From positions 1 to 9,995 of the forward strand of contig WTAX01000251.1 in the NCBI GenBank assembly GCA_013139395.1: DNA of 9,995 nucleotides. The letters are read 5' to 3'. The notes below the pieces were generated by a model. That model did not search any database and was not told the DNA's origin. It was given only the letters and a program-made list of their open reading frames with translations. Made by a program: the position numbers and the translations under genes. The stretch comes from Gammaproteobacteria bacterium. Its GTDB lineage: Bacteria > Pseudomonadota > Gammaproteobacteria > GRL18. Below are positions 1 through 7,734 of the stretch, piece after piece; position 1 is the first letter of the stretch, and every line of letters starts with the position of its first letter.

Positions 1-1
1 T

Positions 2-520
2 GGACACAAAAAAGGCGGTACCCTACACAAACTTTCGACCACAACAATTCGTTCTGTAGCAATGGGGGTTATCGGCGTTTCAACTATTCAGGCTCTATTA
101 TTTGGTTTGGGTTTTATCTTTATCGATCTACCCGGCGCTGGTATTATCGCGCTTGCCATTCTGGTATTCGGTATTGCTCAATTACCCGCTATTATTTTTA
201 CAATACCTACCGTTGCATTTATTTGGTGGAGTGGCGACTCAGCGCTGAGCAATGTAATTTTCACTGTCTATTTCGTCCTGACGGGCTTTGTTGATAATGT
301 GCTTAAGCCAATATTTCTTGGTCGTGGGGTTGATGCACCGATGCCAGTTGTTTTATTGGGTGCTTTAGGTGGTATGATAACAGGTGGGCTGCTTGGACTC
401 TTTGTTGGTGCAGTTTTTCTCTCACTTGCCTATGTCATTTTTATGACATGGGTTGATGATGAAGACTCTGATGATGAAAATAGTGAAAGTTCATATTCTA
501 TGGTTAAAGATAATAATTAA
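2..520 (+). CDS. AI-2E family transporter, C-terminal part (5' end outside window)
   Basis: The reading frame is open from the first bases of the window, so the gene starts upstream and the ATG at 62 is internal. About 172 codons remain, roughly the C-terminal half of a family whose members are usually near 350 residues. Visible are several hydrophobic segments and the family's C-terminal signature: DNVLKP, then a GVDAP segment, then GALGGM and GLLGLFVGAV. The protein ends in an acidic tail (DDEDSDDENSE). AI-2E (PF01594, formerly UPF0118) proteins are polytopic inner-membrane proteins. Individual members have been linked to autoinducer-2 export or to Na+/H+ exchange, so the substrate here is unknown. 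The complete gene at 1206-2267 is a clear but diverged paralogue with the same signature. The gene ends 12 bases before the convergent remnant on the minus strand, with no terminator-like hairpin between them. Confidence 0.9.
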   Translation, partial: GHKKGGTLHKLSTTTIRSVAMGVIGVSTIQALLFGLGFIFIDLPGAGIIALAILVFGIAQLPAIIFTIPTVAFIWWSGDSALSNVIFTVYFVLTGFVDNVLKPIFLGRGVDAPMPVVLLGALGGMITGGLLGLFVGAVFLSLAYVIFMTWVDDEDSDDENSESSYSMVKDNN

Positions 521-532
521 TTTTTTTCATAA

Positions 533-871
533 TTACTTCTCCTGAGGTACATCCCAATGCAATACATCCTTGATAACAGACCATCTGGGTTGTAACGGGA
601 TTGCATTTTTTCCCTGTATCCAATAGTCAAATAGTTGATCAACTTTGCCTGAAGCACGCTGCAGTTCCAGCCAGCTATTCATAAAGTTTAATAAATTTAA
701 GTTATCTTGAGCCAGGGCATAAGAGGCAGGGAATGACACAATCCCTTCCCGTCTAAATAAGGTCATGTACTCAGGGTGAATAAGTGTCCAGGTTTTACCT
801 GCTTCCAGACTCGTCAATAGCACATCATAATCCTTACTCTGGTTATCAAAAAACTCTTTTGGTAAACAGGA
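533..871 (-). pseudogene. Remnant of a solute-binding protein (SBP family 3) gene, C-terminal part only
   Basis: On the minus strand an open frame of about 112 codons runs from a stop at 872-874 down to TAA at 533-535. It has no ATG near its beginning; the first GTG (821-823) falls inside conserved sequence. Recognisable elements are EFFDNQ, then LLTSLEAGKTWTLIHPEY, LNFMNSWLEL, LFDYWIQGK and a final PRWSVIKDVLHW. This pattern matches the last lobe of family 3 periplasmic solute-binding domains. The ending recalls solute-binding domains fused to the C-terminus of dicarboxylate-symporter-like proteins, but that is from memory. The N-terminal ligand-binding lobe, and any signal peptide or membrane part, are missing: upstream the DNA switches to unrelated coding sequence on the other strand. 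It is therefore probably a dead 3' fragment left by a deletion. The sequence lacks internal stops, so the loss may be recent. Confidence 0.7.
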
Positions 872-875
872 TCAG
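860..875. other. Probable deletion junction between two head-truncated genes
   Basis: Leftward from here, the minus strand reads as a solute-binding-protein C-terminus. Rightward, the plus strand reads as an unrelated protein C-terminus. Neither has its 5' part. The recognisable minus-strand sequence fades at about 850-870, and the plus-strand coding-like sequence begins by about 873. No direct repeat, transposase or target-site duplication is visible at the point. The simplest reading is loss of DNA that once held the 5' halves of two divergent genes and their shared promoter region. An assembly misjoin would look the same. Confidence 0.45.
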
Positions 876-1109
876 CAAGCTGCAGAAAAAGTGATTAATC
901 TAAGAGCAATGATTAAACTCTACGAAGATCAATTGTTATCCAGAAAATCCAGTCATTTTGTCAGTGAACAGGAAAATTATTTAAAAATGGCTCGTATGGA
1001 AAATTCACTAATGGAAAAAATGATTAGAATCTATTCATTAACAAGACGTATATCCAGACTGATTATGCCAGCAACATTGTCATATGATGAAAAATTGTCT
1101 ATAAATTAA
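873..1109 (+). pseudogene. C-terminal remnant of an unidentified helical protein
   Basis: The frame is open from 831 to TAA at 1107-1109, but the part before about 870 is antisense to the solute-binding remnant. The first possible start is GTG at 891, with no convincing ribosome binding site. The readable protein of about 79 residues is rich in K, R, E and L and looks wholly alpha-helical: VINLRAMIKLYEDQLLSR, then a charged stretch, then MENSLMEKMIRIYSLTRR and a short ISRLIMP segment. It reads like the cytoplasmic regulatory tail of a larger protein, possibly a transporter, but I do not recognise the family. It is most likely a dead 3' fragment. Translation of a short protein from GTG 891 cannot be excluded. 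Confidence 0.45.
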
Positions 1110-1131
1110 TATATGCTGAAATAGCAGTTCC

Positions 1132-1149
1132 AGGCGAATGAATACGCCT
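1132..1149. other. Short inverted repeat upstream of the AI-2E gene
   Basis: Five-base arms AGGCG and CGCCT are separated by eight bases, 57 bases before the AI-2E start. No U-run follows, so it is not a good terminator. It could be a weak hairpin or operator in the 96-base spacer 1110-1205, or chance. No clear sigma-70 promoter was found in the spacer. Confidence 0.2.
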
Positions 1150-1205
1150 CTATAAAAAACATTAACTGATAAGACGTCCAGCAGCAATACAAAAAGGAAA
1201 TATAA

Positions 1206-2267
1206 ATGACAAAAAATAATTCACCAGCAATAGAAAGTGCCATTCAAATAGCACTGATTGCTCTTTTATCACTTTGGTGTTTTAAAGTAGCTCAGCCCTT
1301 TATTGGTCCAATTATTTGGGCGGGGATTATTGCCATTGGTGTTTATCCCATTTATCTATGGTTAATAAATAAAACGGGTTTACGTGCTGGCTGGGCTGCA
1401 ACAATTATCACCCTTTCAATGTTAATTATACTGATTACACCTACTATACTGATATCCGGTGCTTTGATTGAGAATACTCAATCGTTATCAGAACTTATTA
1501 AAAAGGATGAGTTGAATATTCCTCCACCACCCAAAAATGTTGCTGAATGGCCTCTTATTGGTGAAAAACTTGATACCGTCTGGACAAATGCATCACAGGA
1601 TCCAAAAGCCGTATTTGGTCAATACCGCTCTGAAGTAAAAGATTTAACTAAATGGTTTATATCAATAGCCGCCAGCATGAGCTTAAATATACTTATTTTT
1701 ATATTTTCAATTATTATAGCTGGTGTTTTTTTGACCTCAGCAAAAGGAGCTAAAGAAACTTTCATCACTATTTTAAATCGAGTAGCAGGTGAACGCGGCT
1801 CAGAACTAACTGAACTTTCGTTGGCAACTGTGAATAGTGTGGTAACGGGTATTCTTGGCATTGCTCTTATCCAGACATTATTGGCTGGTGTGGGGTTTGT
1901 GATCATGGGTATTCCTGCAGCTGGGGTATTAGCTGTTATTTGTCTGGTAATGGCAATTGTCCAAATTGATATTTTATTAGTGTTGATCCCTCTTTCAATT
2001 TATGTTTTTTCTGATCCCAATACAGGCACCGGTGCAGCAGTTGCTTTTTTAGTATGGAACATTGGTGTTGGTCTGCTTAATAATGTATTAAAACCTATTT
2101 TATTAGCTAAAGGGGTTAATGCTCCGATGGCTATTGTTTTTATTGGTGCAATTGGCGGCATGATATTATCAGGAATTATTGGCCTGTTTGTCGGCGCAGT
2201 ATTTATGGTACTGGGATATACTTTCTTTATGGTTTGGTTGCAATCAGAAAAAACAGCTTCAACATAA
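1206..2267 (+). CDS. AI-2E family transporter (complete)
   Basis: A 353-residue polytopic membrane protein of normal length for PF01594. An AAAGGAAA ribosome binding site sits about six bases before the ATG. Two hydrophobic segments lie at about 14-52, with another at 62-86. A soluble loop at 90-150 carries a PPPP run and the typical WPLIGEKL, followed by a segment at 155-177 and a hydrophobic C-terminal half from about 212. The family signature is NNVLKP (292-297), KGVNAPM (302-308), FIGAIGGM (312-319) and GIIGLFVGAVF (323-333). Characterised relatives have been linked to autoinducer-2 export or Na+/H+ exchange, so the substrate is open. It is paralogous to the partial gene at the left edge; the two are separated only by the gene remnants. 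It lies 100 bases upstream of the efflux gene set on the same strand and may be cotranscribed with it. Confidence 0.93.
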   Translation: MTKNNSPAIESAIQIALIALLSLWCFKVAQPFIGPIIWAGIIAIGVYPIYLWLINKTGLRAGWAATIITLSMLIILITPTILISGALIENTQSLSELIKKDELNIPPPPKNVAEWPLIGEKLDTVWTNASQDPKAVFGQYRSEVKDLTKWFISIAASMSLNILIFIFSIIIAGVFLTSAKGAKETFITILNRVAGERGSELTELSLATVNSVVTGILGIALIQTLLAGVGFVIMGIPAAGVLAVICLVMAIVQIDILLVLIPLSIYVFSDPNTGTGAAVAFLVWNIGVGLLNNVLKPILLAKGVNAPMAIVFIGAIGGMILSGIIGLFVGAVFMVLGYTFFMVWLQSEKTAST

Positions 2268-2367
2268 ATTATTATAAAACACTTAAGCGACACTGCTCAC
2301 TCAGCGGCGAGGTTTCGTTTTATGTTAAATTGTAAATTTTTCAAATCCCTTTAAAGACAAATAATTA

Positions 2368-3975
2368 ATGACTAATAATGTAAAAAATTTGATCAAATCT
2401 CTGGCTCTGCTCTATGGATTGTCAACATTGGTTGCCTGTACGACCGTTGGACCAGATTATCAGGAGCCTGTTGTTGACTGGTTACAAGACTGGCAACCTT
2501 CAGCTTATGGGCACTCTTATGGAAGCAATATTCAAAACAAACAAAAGCAGATTGATACTCAATTCTGGTGGCAATTATTTAATGATCCTATTTTAAATAA
2601 GCTGATTAATGAAGCCAGACAGGAAAATCATTCACTGCGCATTGCTGGCCTGAGAATTTTTGAAAGTCGTGCCTTGCTTGGCATTGCCAATAGTAGTCTC
2701 TATCCTCAGTTACAGCAGGTCAATGGCAGTGTCAGCTATGTTAATAATCAATCTCACGGTGGTAATGCACCAAAGAGTCAGAGTTTTACTAATTATCAAA
2801 CTGGCTTCAATCTGGGGTGGGAACTGGATTTCTGGGGGCGTTTTCAGCGAGGTATTGAATCGGTAGATGCTGCATTTTTTACATCCATAACTAATCAGCA
2901 GGATGCACAAGTTTTGTTGGTTGCTCAGCTTGCTAATGCTTATTTTGCTTATCGAACCACACAAGCCCGTATAGCCATTGCACATCAAAACGCCAATATT
3001 CAGAAGCGTAGTTATGAAATTACTACTAATGTATTTAACAGCGGGGAAGGTTCAGAGCTGGATTTACAGCAGGCAAAAACACAATATTTAGCTACTCTGT
3101 CCACTATTCCTGAATTAGAAATTGCGCTCGCCCAAACTCGTAATGCGATAGCCATTCTTTTAGGGAAAGCACCCGGAGTACTTCCAGAACTGGAAGTAAT
3201 GGCATCTGAATACCATTGGCCTGTTATTTCTCCTAACTATTTCCAGTATATACCTGCAAATATGTTGACTCGTCGTCCTGATATACGTACTGCAGCCTGG
3301 CAGGTCGCGGCTCAATCTGCTCAGATTGGTGTTGCAGAAGCAGAGTATTATCCTGCTATTTCATTATTTGGCACAATCGGCTGGTCAGGCAGTGATCTGG
3401 CGGGCAGTTCCGATACCAGTAGTCTCATCATTGGCCCAAGTTTTACCTGGAATATTCTGGATTATGATCGTATTGAAAATAATGTGCGTATACAGGATGC
3501 TCGTCTGCAGCAGTTAATAGAACAGTATCAAAGTCTGGTTTTACAAGCGGCAAAAGAAGTTGATGATGCTTCATACAGCTTATTGAAAACAAGCGAACAA
3601 AAGCTACTAATTGATAAAAGTTTTAAAGCTTCAAAACGGGCCCTTGAACTTTCCAATACCAGATATCGTGAAGGCTATTCTGATTTCCAGCGTGTGCTGG
3701 ATGCTCAACGTGCAATGTTTGCTCAGGCCGATCGTCAGTTAATTAGTCAGGGTTCTTATATTGCAGCAATCATTAGTTTATACAAGAGTATGGGTGGAGG
3801 CTGGACGGAAATGACCAATGATCAACTACTCTCAAGTAAAGTGAAAGAAACTATGCAGGAACGCACAGATTGGGGTGATTTATTAACGGCGCCCCTATCT
3901 TTTTCAAATAATAGTACACTAATAAAAAGTACATCAGCAACTAAAGTGCCAGAGGCTTCAGCGCATGAGCAATAA
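2368..3975 (+). CDS. NodT/OprM-type outer-membrane efflux lipoprotein
   Basis: 535 residues, the outer-membrane channel of a tripartite exporter. The N-terminus is a lipoprotein signal: hydrophobic residues 8-23, lipobox LVAC with Cys24 as the lipidation site, then the family's VGPDY. Two OEP repeats (PF02321) follow, at about 75-270 and 300-480. Hallmarks are GWELDFWGRF (150-159), TRRPDIR (301-307), QIGVAEAEYYPAISLFG (319-335) and TRYREGYSDFQRVLDAQR (431-448). A polar tail of about 55 residues after 480 is longer than the core fold needs. Family members form trimers with an outer-membrane barrel and a long periplasmic helical tunnel that docks on an adaptor protein. The 3' end overlaps the adaptor gene by 11 bases, which suggests translational coupling and shared function. 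The ribosome binding site before ATG 2368 is weak (AAAG). The exported substrate cannot be read from sequence. Confidence 0.95.
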   Translation: MTNNVKNLIKSLALLYGLSTLVACTTVGPDYQEPVVDWLQDWQPSAYGHSYGSNIQNKQKQIDTQFWWQLFNDPILNKLINEARQENHSLRIAGLRIFESRALLGIANSSLYPQLQQVNGSVSYVNNQSHGGNAPKSQSFTNYQTGFNLGWELDFWGRFQRGIESVDAAFFTSITNQQDAQVLLVAQLANAYFAYRTTQARIAIAHQNANIQKRSYEITTNVFNSGEGSELDLQQAKTQYLATLSTIPELEIALAQTRNAIAILLGKAPGVLPELEVMASEYHWPVISPNYFQYIPANMLTRRPDIRTAAWQVAAQSAQIGVAEAEYYPAISLFGTIGWSGSDLAGSSDTSSLIIGPSFTWNILDYDRIENNVRIQDARLQQLIEQYQSLVLQAAKEVDDASYSLLKTSEQKLLIDKSFKASKRALELSNTRYREGYSDFQRVLDAQRAMFAQADRQLISQGSYIAAIISLYKSMGGGWTEMTNDQLLSSKVKETMQERTDWGDLLTAPLSFSNNSTLIKSTSATKVPEASAHEQ

Positions 3976-5143
3976 AGAACAAGAGCAAAGACAGAAATCG
4001 GATAAAACAGAGTCAGCTGCTGATAAGACTGATGAGCTTATAGAAGAGACTGTAGAAGAAAGCACAGCGAAAAAGTCAGTTAAAAAAGGTACACTACTTA
4101 TTTTATTAATGATTCTCCTGAGTCTGGTCTGGTATCTGGCAGCTGATAGATATACTCCTTATACCCAGCAAGCTCGTATTGACGGCTACGTTGTCGGCGT
4201 TAGCTCCGAAGTTTCAGGTGTTGTTAATCAGGTATGGGTTAAGAATAATCAAACGGTTGAAAAAGGTCAGCCTCTGTTTGAAATTAAACGTTCTCAATAT
4301 GAAATTGCTTTAAATAAAGCCCATTCGCAACTTGAAGACGTGAAACGTCAGATTGCTGCGGGTTCTGCCGGTGTTGAATCAGCTCAAGCAAACCTGCTTG
4401 CAAAACGGGCAAACAAAAAGAAAGCACACCAGGATGTGGTTCGTCTGGAAGCTTTGTATAAAAAAGATCCTGGCGCTATTTCTATCCGTCGACTGGAATC
4501 ATCACAGGCATCCTATGCACAGGCAGTGGCCAAAGTAGCTGGTGCTGAGGCGGAAGTGATACGTGCCATTGAACAAAAAGGTGGAGAGGGTGAAAATAAT
4601 GCCAAGTTAAAGAGTGCCATCAGTGCTGTAGATAAAGCAGAACTGGATCTTGAACATACAGTCACTTATGCCTCATCTCATGGCATTATTACTGATTTAC
4701 GTACCGATGTTGGTCAGTTTGCCAATGCCGGAAGTCCGGTAATGACTTTTATCTCTATCCATGATATCTGGATTAATGCCGAATTTACGGAAAATAATCT
4801 GGGACATATGCAAATAGGATCTCCAGTTGAACTGGTTATTGATGCAATTCCAGGAGAAGTGTTTTCAGGGAAAGTCCGTAGTATTGGTTTAGGTATTGCT
4901 GTGGGACAAGACCCGCCTGCAGGTACTCTTCCCACAATTGAAAATAATCGTGACTGGCTGCGCCAGTCACAACGTTTTCCTGTGATTATTGCATTTGATA
5001 TAAATCAGAATGAATCATTAAGAAAATTCATTCGCATTGGTGGTCAGGCAGAAGTCATTGGTTTTACTGAGGGGCAGGATATTTTAAATAGTCTCGCTAA
5101 ACTCTATATTCGTGTGATGAGCTGGTTTTCTTATGCTTACTAA
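3965..5143 (+). CDS. HlyD family periplasmic adaptor (EmrA/AaeA-like membrane fusion protein)
   Basis: A 392-residue adaptor linking an inner-membrane exporter to the outer-membrane channel. The first 41 residues are a highly charged K/E-rich cytoplasmic tail, longer than the usual few residues. One membrane helix follows at about 42-60. Then come the first lipoyl half-motif (70-110, with DGYVVGVSSEVSGVV and VEKGQPLFEI), a helical hairpin (111-235), the second lipoyl half (236-262, with THGII-like SSHGII and DVGQFANAGSPV) and a beta-barrel domain (263-365) that includes DIWINAEFTENNL. The IDAIPGEVFSGKVRSIG and GQAEVIGFTEG segments are typical of the EmrA/AaeA/YibH branch. An AGAGG ribosome binding site lies at 3951-3955, inside the preceding gene, and the start overlaps that gene by 11 bases. 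A 43-base gap separates it from the DUF2955 gene, its likely inner-membrane partner. Confidence 0.95.
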   Translation: MSNKEQEQRQKSDKTESAADKTDELIEETVEESTAKKSVKKGTLLILLMILLSLVWYLAADRYTPYTQQARIDGYVVGVSSEVSGVVNQVWVKNNQTVEKGQPLFEIKRSQYEIALNKAHSQLEDVKRQIAAGSAGVESAQANLLAKRANKKKAHQDVVRLEALYKKDPGAISIRRLESSQASYAQAVAKVAGAEAEVIRAIEQKGGEGENNAKLKSAISAVDKAELDLEHTVTYASSHGIITDLRTDVGQFANAGSPVMTFISIHDIWINAEFTENNLGHMQIGSPVELVIDAIPGEVFSGKVRSIGLGIAVGQDPPAGTLPTIENNRDWLRQSQRFPVIIAFDINQNESLRKFIRIGGQAEVIGFTEGQDILNSLAKLYIRVMSWFSYAY

Positions 5144-5186
5144 ACTTATACTCATTGAAAAACAGTATACAAAGGTGTTAGGTTAA

Positions 5187-6251
5187 GTGCATATTCAGGC
5201 AAGGCGCATTTTTCGCTTAAGCTTTACACCTGCTCTGGCATTAGCTATTGCTTATGCCGTACCAACCCCATTGCCTTTTATTGCTCCTTTATTTGCTTTT
5301 TTTCTGACTGCTATGCCAGGCCCGCCATTGGGGGCAAAGAAGCTGTTGGGACTGGTACTGTTGGTCATGATAACTCTGGGAATGGGCTTACTGCTGATTC
5401 CATTGCTGCTACATTTTCAGTTGACGGCATTACTACTGGTTCTCATTGGTCTATATCTGAGTTCCTATTTGACTGTTAATCTCAGTAAGAATTTACCCGG
5501 TACCTTTCTTGCAGTGGGCGTGACCATGATCTCTGCTGCCGGGACGGTTAACTACAGTCTTGCAACAACGATCATCCAGGCATTAATTTGGGGTATTATC
5601 ATTGCTGTGGTATGTCAGTCACTGATTTATCAATTGTTTCCTGAGGATCCTCCTAAGCCTTCAGTTAAGCCTCTATCGGATAATAGTCAGTCAACAGAAC
5701 AGCAAGAAGCATCTTCAGAGGTAAAAGGTGCAGTACAATCCAACTGGATTGCAATTCGTAGTACCTTGATCGTATTTCCAGCCTATTTGTTACTATTAAC
5801 CAATCCGATGATGTATTTGCCTATAGCAATTAAATCGGTTTTGCTTAGTCAGCAAGCTTCAGCGGTGGATGCTAAAAGTGCTGGTAATGAATTAATTGGT
5901 TCGACACTATTGGGTGGTCTGTTTGCAATCTTATTTTGGTTTGCCTTAGGAATATGGACGAATTTATGGATGTTCTTTTTATGGATGTTACTTTTTAGCC
6001 TCTTTTTTTCCTGCAAAATATATCAGCTTATTGCAACTCGTTTTCCGGCATCATTTTGGCTTAATACAGCTGTTACGATGCTGATTCTGATAGGACCTGC
6101 TGTTGAGGATAGCGCCAGTGGTAAAGATGTTTATGCTGCATTTTTTAGTCGTGCTATGTTATTAATTTTAATAACTCTTTATGCTGTATTTGCTGTTTAT
6201 TTTCTGGAATATTTAAATTCACGCTACAGGAGATGTGCCCGTGTTAATTAA
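5187..6251 (+). CDS. DUF2955 family inner-membrane protein (FUSC/AaeB-like efflux component)
   Basis: 354 residues, mostly membrane. Hydrophobic segments lie at about 11-44, 53-73, 79-98, 105-148, 190-220, 237-280, 292-305 and 320-342. A hydrophilic loop at 152-186, rich in P, S, Q and E, separates two halves, consistent with an internally repeated fold like that of FUSC/AaeB. The N-terminus RLSFTPALALAIAYAVP with PFIAPLFAFFLTAMPG is typical of DUF2955. Such genes commonly stand next to HlyD/AaeA-type adaptors, so the inferred role is the energised inner-membrane part of an exporter, possibly for aromatic acids by analogy with AaeAB; this is not demonstrated. The start is GTG 5187: an in-frame TAA lies immediately before it, so nothing longer is possible, and AGG at 5180-5182 serves as a close ribosome binding site. 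The 3' end overlaps the channel gene. Confidence 0.88.
   Translation: MHIQARRIFRLSFTPALALAIAYAVPTPLPFIAPLFAFFLTAMPGPPLGAKKLLGLVLLVMITLGMGLLLIPLLLHFQLTALLLVLIGLYLSSYLTVNLSKNLPGTFLAVGVTMISAAGTVNYSLATTIIQALIWGIIIAVVCQSLIYQLFPEDPPKPSVKPLSDNSQSTEQQEASSEVKGAVQSNWIAIRSTLIVFPAYLLLLTNPMMYLPIAIKSVLLSQQASAVDAKSAGNELIGSTLLGGLFAILFWFALGIWTNLWMFFLWMLLFSLFFSCKIYQLIATRFPASFWLNTAVTMLILIGPAVEDSASGKDVYAAFFSRAMLLILITLYAVFAVYFLEYLNSRYRRCARVN
6228..6233 (+). promoter_or_regulatory. Ribosome binding site deciding the start of the channel gene
   Basis: AGGAGA lies inside the end of the DUF2955 gene. GTG at 6235 begins one base after it, too close for initiation. GTG at 6241 begins seven bases after it, a normal spacing. 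The channel protein therefore most likely starts at 6241, two residues shorter than the longest frame. Confidence 0.65.
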
Positions 6252-6678
6252 TCTTGTGTTAGGCTTATCTGTTATGGTGTTGTGTCTGCTATTGCAGATC
6301 ATCCTTCTGGTCTATGCGATACGTTATTATTTTAAATATCAAATTCAGAAAAATAGTAATACTGTTATTAGTAATTTATTGGTCATTAGTGGTGTTATGT
6401 TGCTTTTATTAATAGGTAATTTGGGACAAATTGCCATTTGGGCTTTATTATTCATGATGCAGAATGAGTTTCATGTGTTTGCTGACGCCTTTTATCATTC
6501 TACTGTGAATTTTGCCTCACTGGGGTATGGGGATATTGTGATGTCAAAAGAACACCGTCTTCTGGGTGCTCTGGAAGCCATTAATGGTGTATTAATGATT
6601 GGTATTTCAACGGCTGCATTGATGACACCATTTAAAGATGCCATTAAAACAGCACTAGAGGCTAAACGTGACTCATGA
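6241..6678 (+). CDS. Small potassium-channel-like protein (Ion_trans_2 type)
   Basis: About 145 residues. An N-terminal membrane helix (about 5-28) and a short basic stretch precede an outer helix (45-70), a pore helix with FADAFYHSTVNFASLGYGDI, and an inner helix (108-128). The last two thirds match the two-helix pore module of PF07885. The selectivity filter reads S-L-G-Y-G-D rather than the canonical T-V-G-Y-G-D. GYGD is intact, so K+ passage is plausible. There is no RCK/TrkA-N or cyclic-nucleotide domain, so any gating signal is not obvious; four subunits would be needed for a pore. The start at 6241 is chosen because AGGAGA at 6228-6233 is well spaced to it. It overlaps the DUF2955 gene by 11 bases, so it is probably translated coupled to the efflux genes, perhaps balancing charge or potential during export. 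That role is inference. Confidence 0.82.
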   Translation: MLINLVLGLSVMVLCLLLQIILLVYAIRYYFKYQIQKNSNTVISNLLVISGVMLLLLIGNLGQIAIWALLFMMQNEFHVFADAFYHSTVNFASLGYGDIVMSKEHRLLGALEAINGVLMIGISTAALMTPFKDAIKTALEAKRDS

Positions 6679-6710
6679 TATTTAGTTAACTTAAAGGTTA
6701 ATAGCTTTGC

Positions 6711-7727
6711 TTATATAGATGCATATCCATCAGGATTATTACTTTGCCAGCGCCAGGTGTCTTCGGCCATTTGTGCCAAATCATGCTCTGCTTTCCAGCC
6801 GATTTCCTGTTCAGCAAAAGACGGATCAGCAAAACAGGTGGCGATATCACCTGGACGACGTGCGACGATCTGATAGGGGACTTCCCGGCCTGATGCTTTT
6901 TCGATTGCTCTGACCATTTCTAATACACTATAGCCCTGACCTGTGCCCAGATTATAAATCACTAAGCCGGGTTTGCTGGTGAGTTTTTCTAATGCTTTGA
7001 TGTGTCCGCGAGCCAGATCAACTACATGGATATAATCTCTGACGCCGGTACCATCGGGGGTATCATAATCACCGCCAAATACTGAGAGTTTTTCACGTTT
7101 GCCCACAGCAACCTGAGAAATATAGGGGATCAGGTTGTTTGGAATACCATTGGGATCTTCACCAATTAAGCCTGATTTATGTGCGCCGACAGGATTAAAA
7201 TAACGCAGCAGGGCAATATTCCATTCTTTGTCGGCAACATAGAGATCACCACTGATTTCTTCAATGATCAGTTTGGAGCGACCATAAGGATTGGTTGCGG
7301 AAAGTGGAAAATCTTCAGTAATGGGTACAGTATGAGGATCACCGTAAACCGTTGCAGAAGAACTGAAAACGAAATTTTTCACATTAAAATCACGCATTAC
7401 TTTAAATAATACTAAGGTACCGGTGAGATTGGTCTGATAATATTCAAGTGGCTTTTCAACGGATTCACCAACGGCTTTGAGTCCGGCAAAGTGAATGACA
7501 GCGTCAATGTTTTGTGCAGAAAAGATTTTTGCTAAAGCAGTTTCATCCAGCACATCATCCTGATAAAAAATAACCTCTTTACCAGTGATTTGCTTGACTC
7601 GATTGAGTGATTCTTTGCTTGAATTGCAAAGGTTATCGACGACTACCACCTCATAGTTATTGTTTAGTAATTCAACACAGGTATGACTGCCGATATATCC
7701 AGCTCCGCCGGTCACTAAAATTTTCAT
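6711..7727 (-). CDS. galE: UDP-glucose 4-epimerase
   Basis: 338 residues, the normal length for GalE, which interconverts UDP-glucose and UDP-galactose (and in some members the N-acetyl forms) with bound NAD, supplying sugars for lipopolysaccharide and exopolysaccharide. It is an extended short-chain dehydrogenase/reductase with the Rossmann motif GGAGYIGSH (G7, G10, G13), acidic D31 after the second strand, [11 protein letters not shown] (79-89), catalytic S124 in [10 protein letters not shown], and Y148/K152 in [16 protein letters not shown] and [14 protein letters not shown] (227-239) are GalE hallmarks. The ATG is preceded by AAGGA at good spacing. It is convergent with the channel gene, with 32 bases between, and lies 73 bases downstream of yffB on the same strand. 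No other sugar genes are in view, so the nucleotide-sugar destination is unknown. Confidence 0.97.
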   Translation of the reverse strand: MKILVTGGAGYIGSHTCVELLNNNYEVVVVDNLCNSSKESLNRVKQITGKEVIFYQDDVLDETALAKIFSAQNIDAVIHFAGLKAVGESVEKPLEYYQTNLTGTLVLFKVMRDFNVKNFVFSSSATVYGDPHTVPITEDFPLSATNPYGRSKLIIEEISGDLYVADKEWNIALLRYFNPVGAHKSGLIGEDPNGIPNNLIPYISQVAVGKREKLSVFGGDYDTPDGTGVRDYIHVVDLARGHIKALEKLTSKPGLVIYNLGTGQGYSVLEMVRAIEKASGREVPYQIVARRPGDIATCFADPSFAEQEIGWKAEHDLAQMAEDTWRWQSNNPDGYASI

Positions 7728-7734
7728 TTATTGT

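Noticed and set aside
1619..2293. Two antisense open frames of about 95 codons across the AI-2E gene
   Set aside because: They lie opposite a well-supported gene and their translations have no recognisable features.
2268..2367. The 100-base spacer before the efflux lipoprotein as promoter or terminator
   Set aside because: AT-rich patches occur, but no -35/-10 pair with acceptable spacing and no stem followed by a T-run was found.
6235..6240. GTG 6235 as start of the channel gene
   Set aside because: It begins one base after AGGAGA; GTG 6241 has proper spacing.
6686..6701. TTAAC-TTAAAG-GTTAA hairpin between the channel gene and galE as a bidirectional terminator
   Set aside because: The stem is only five AT-rich pairs with no T-run in either direction, too weak to call.
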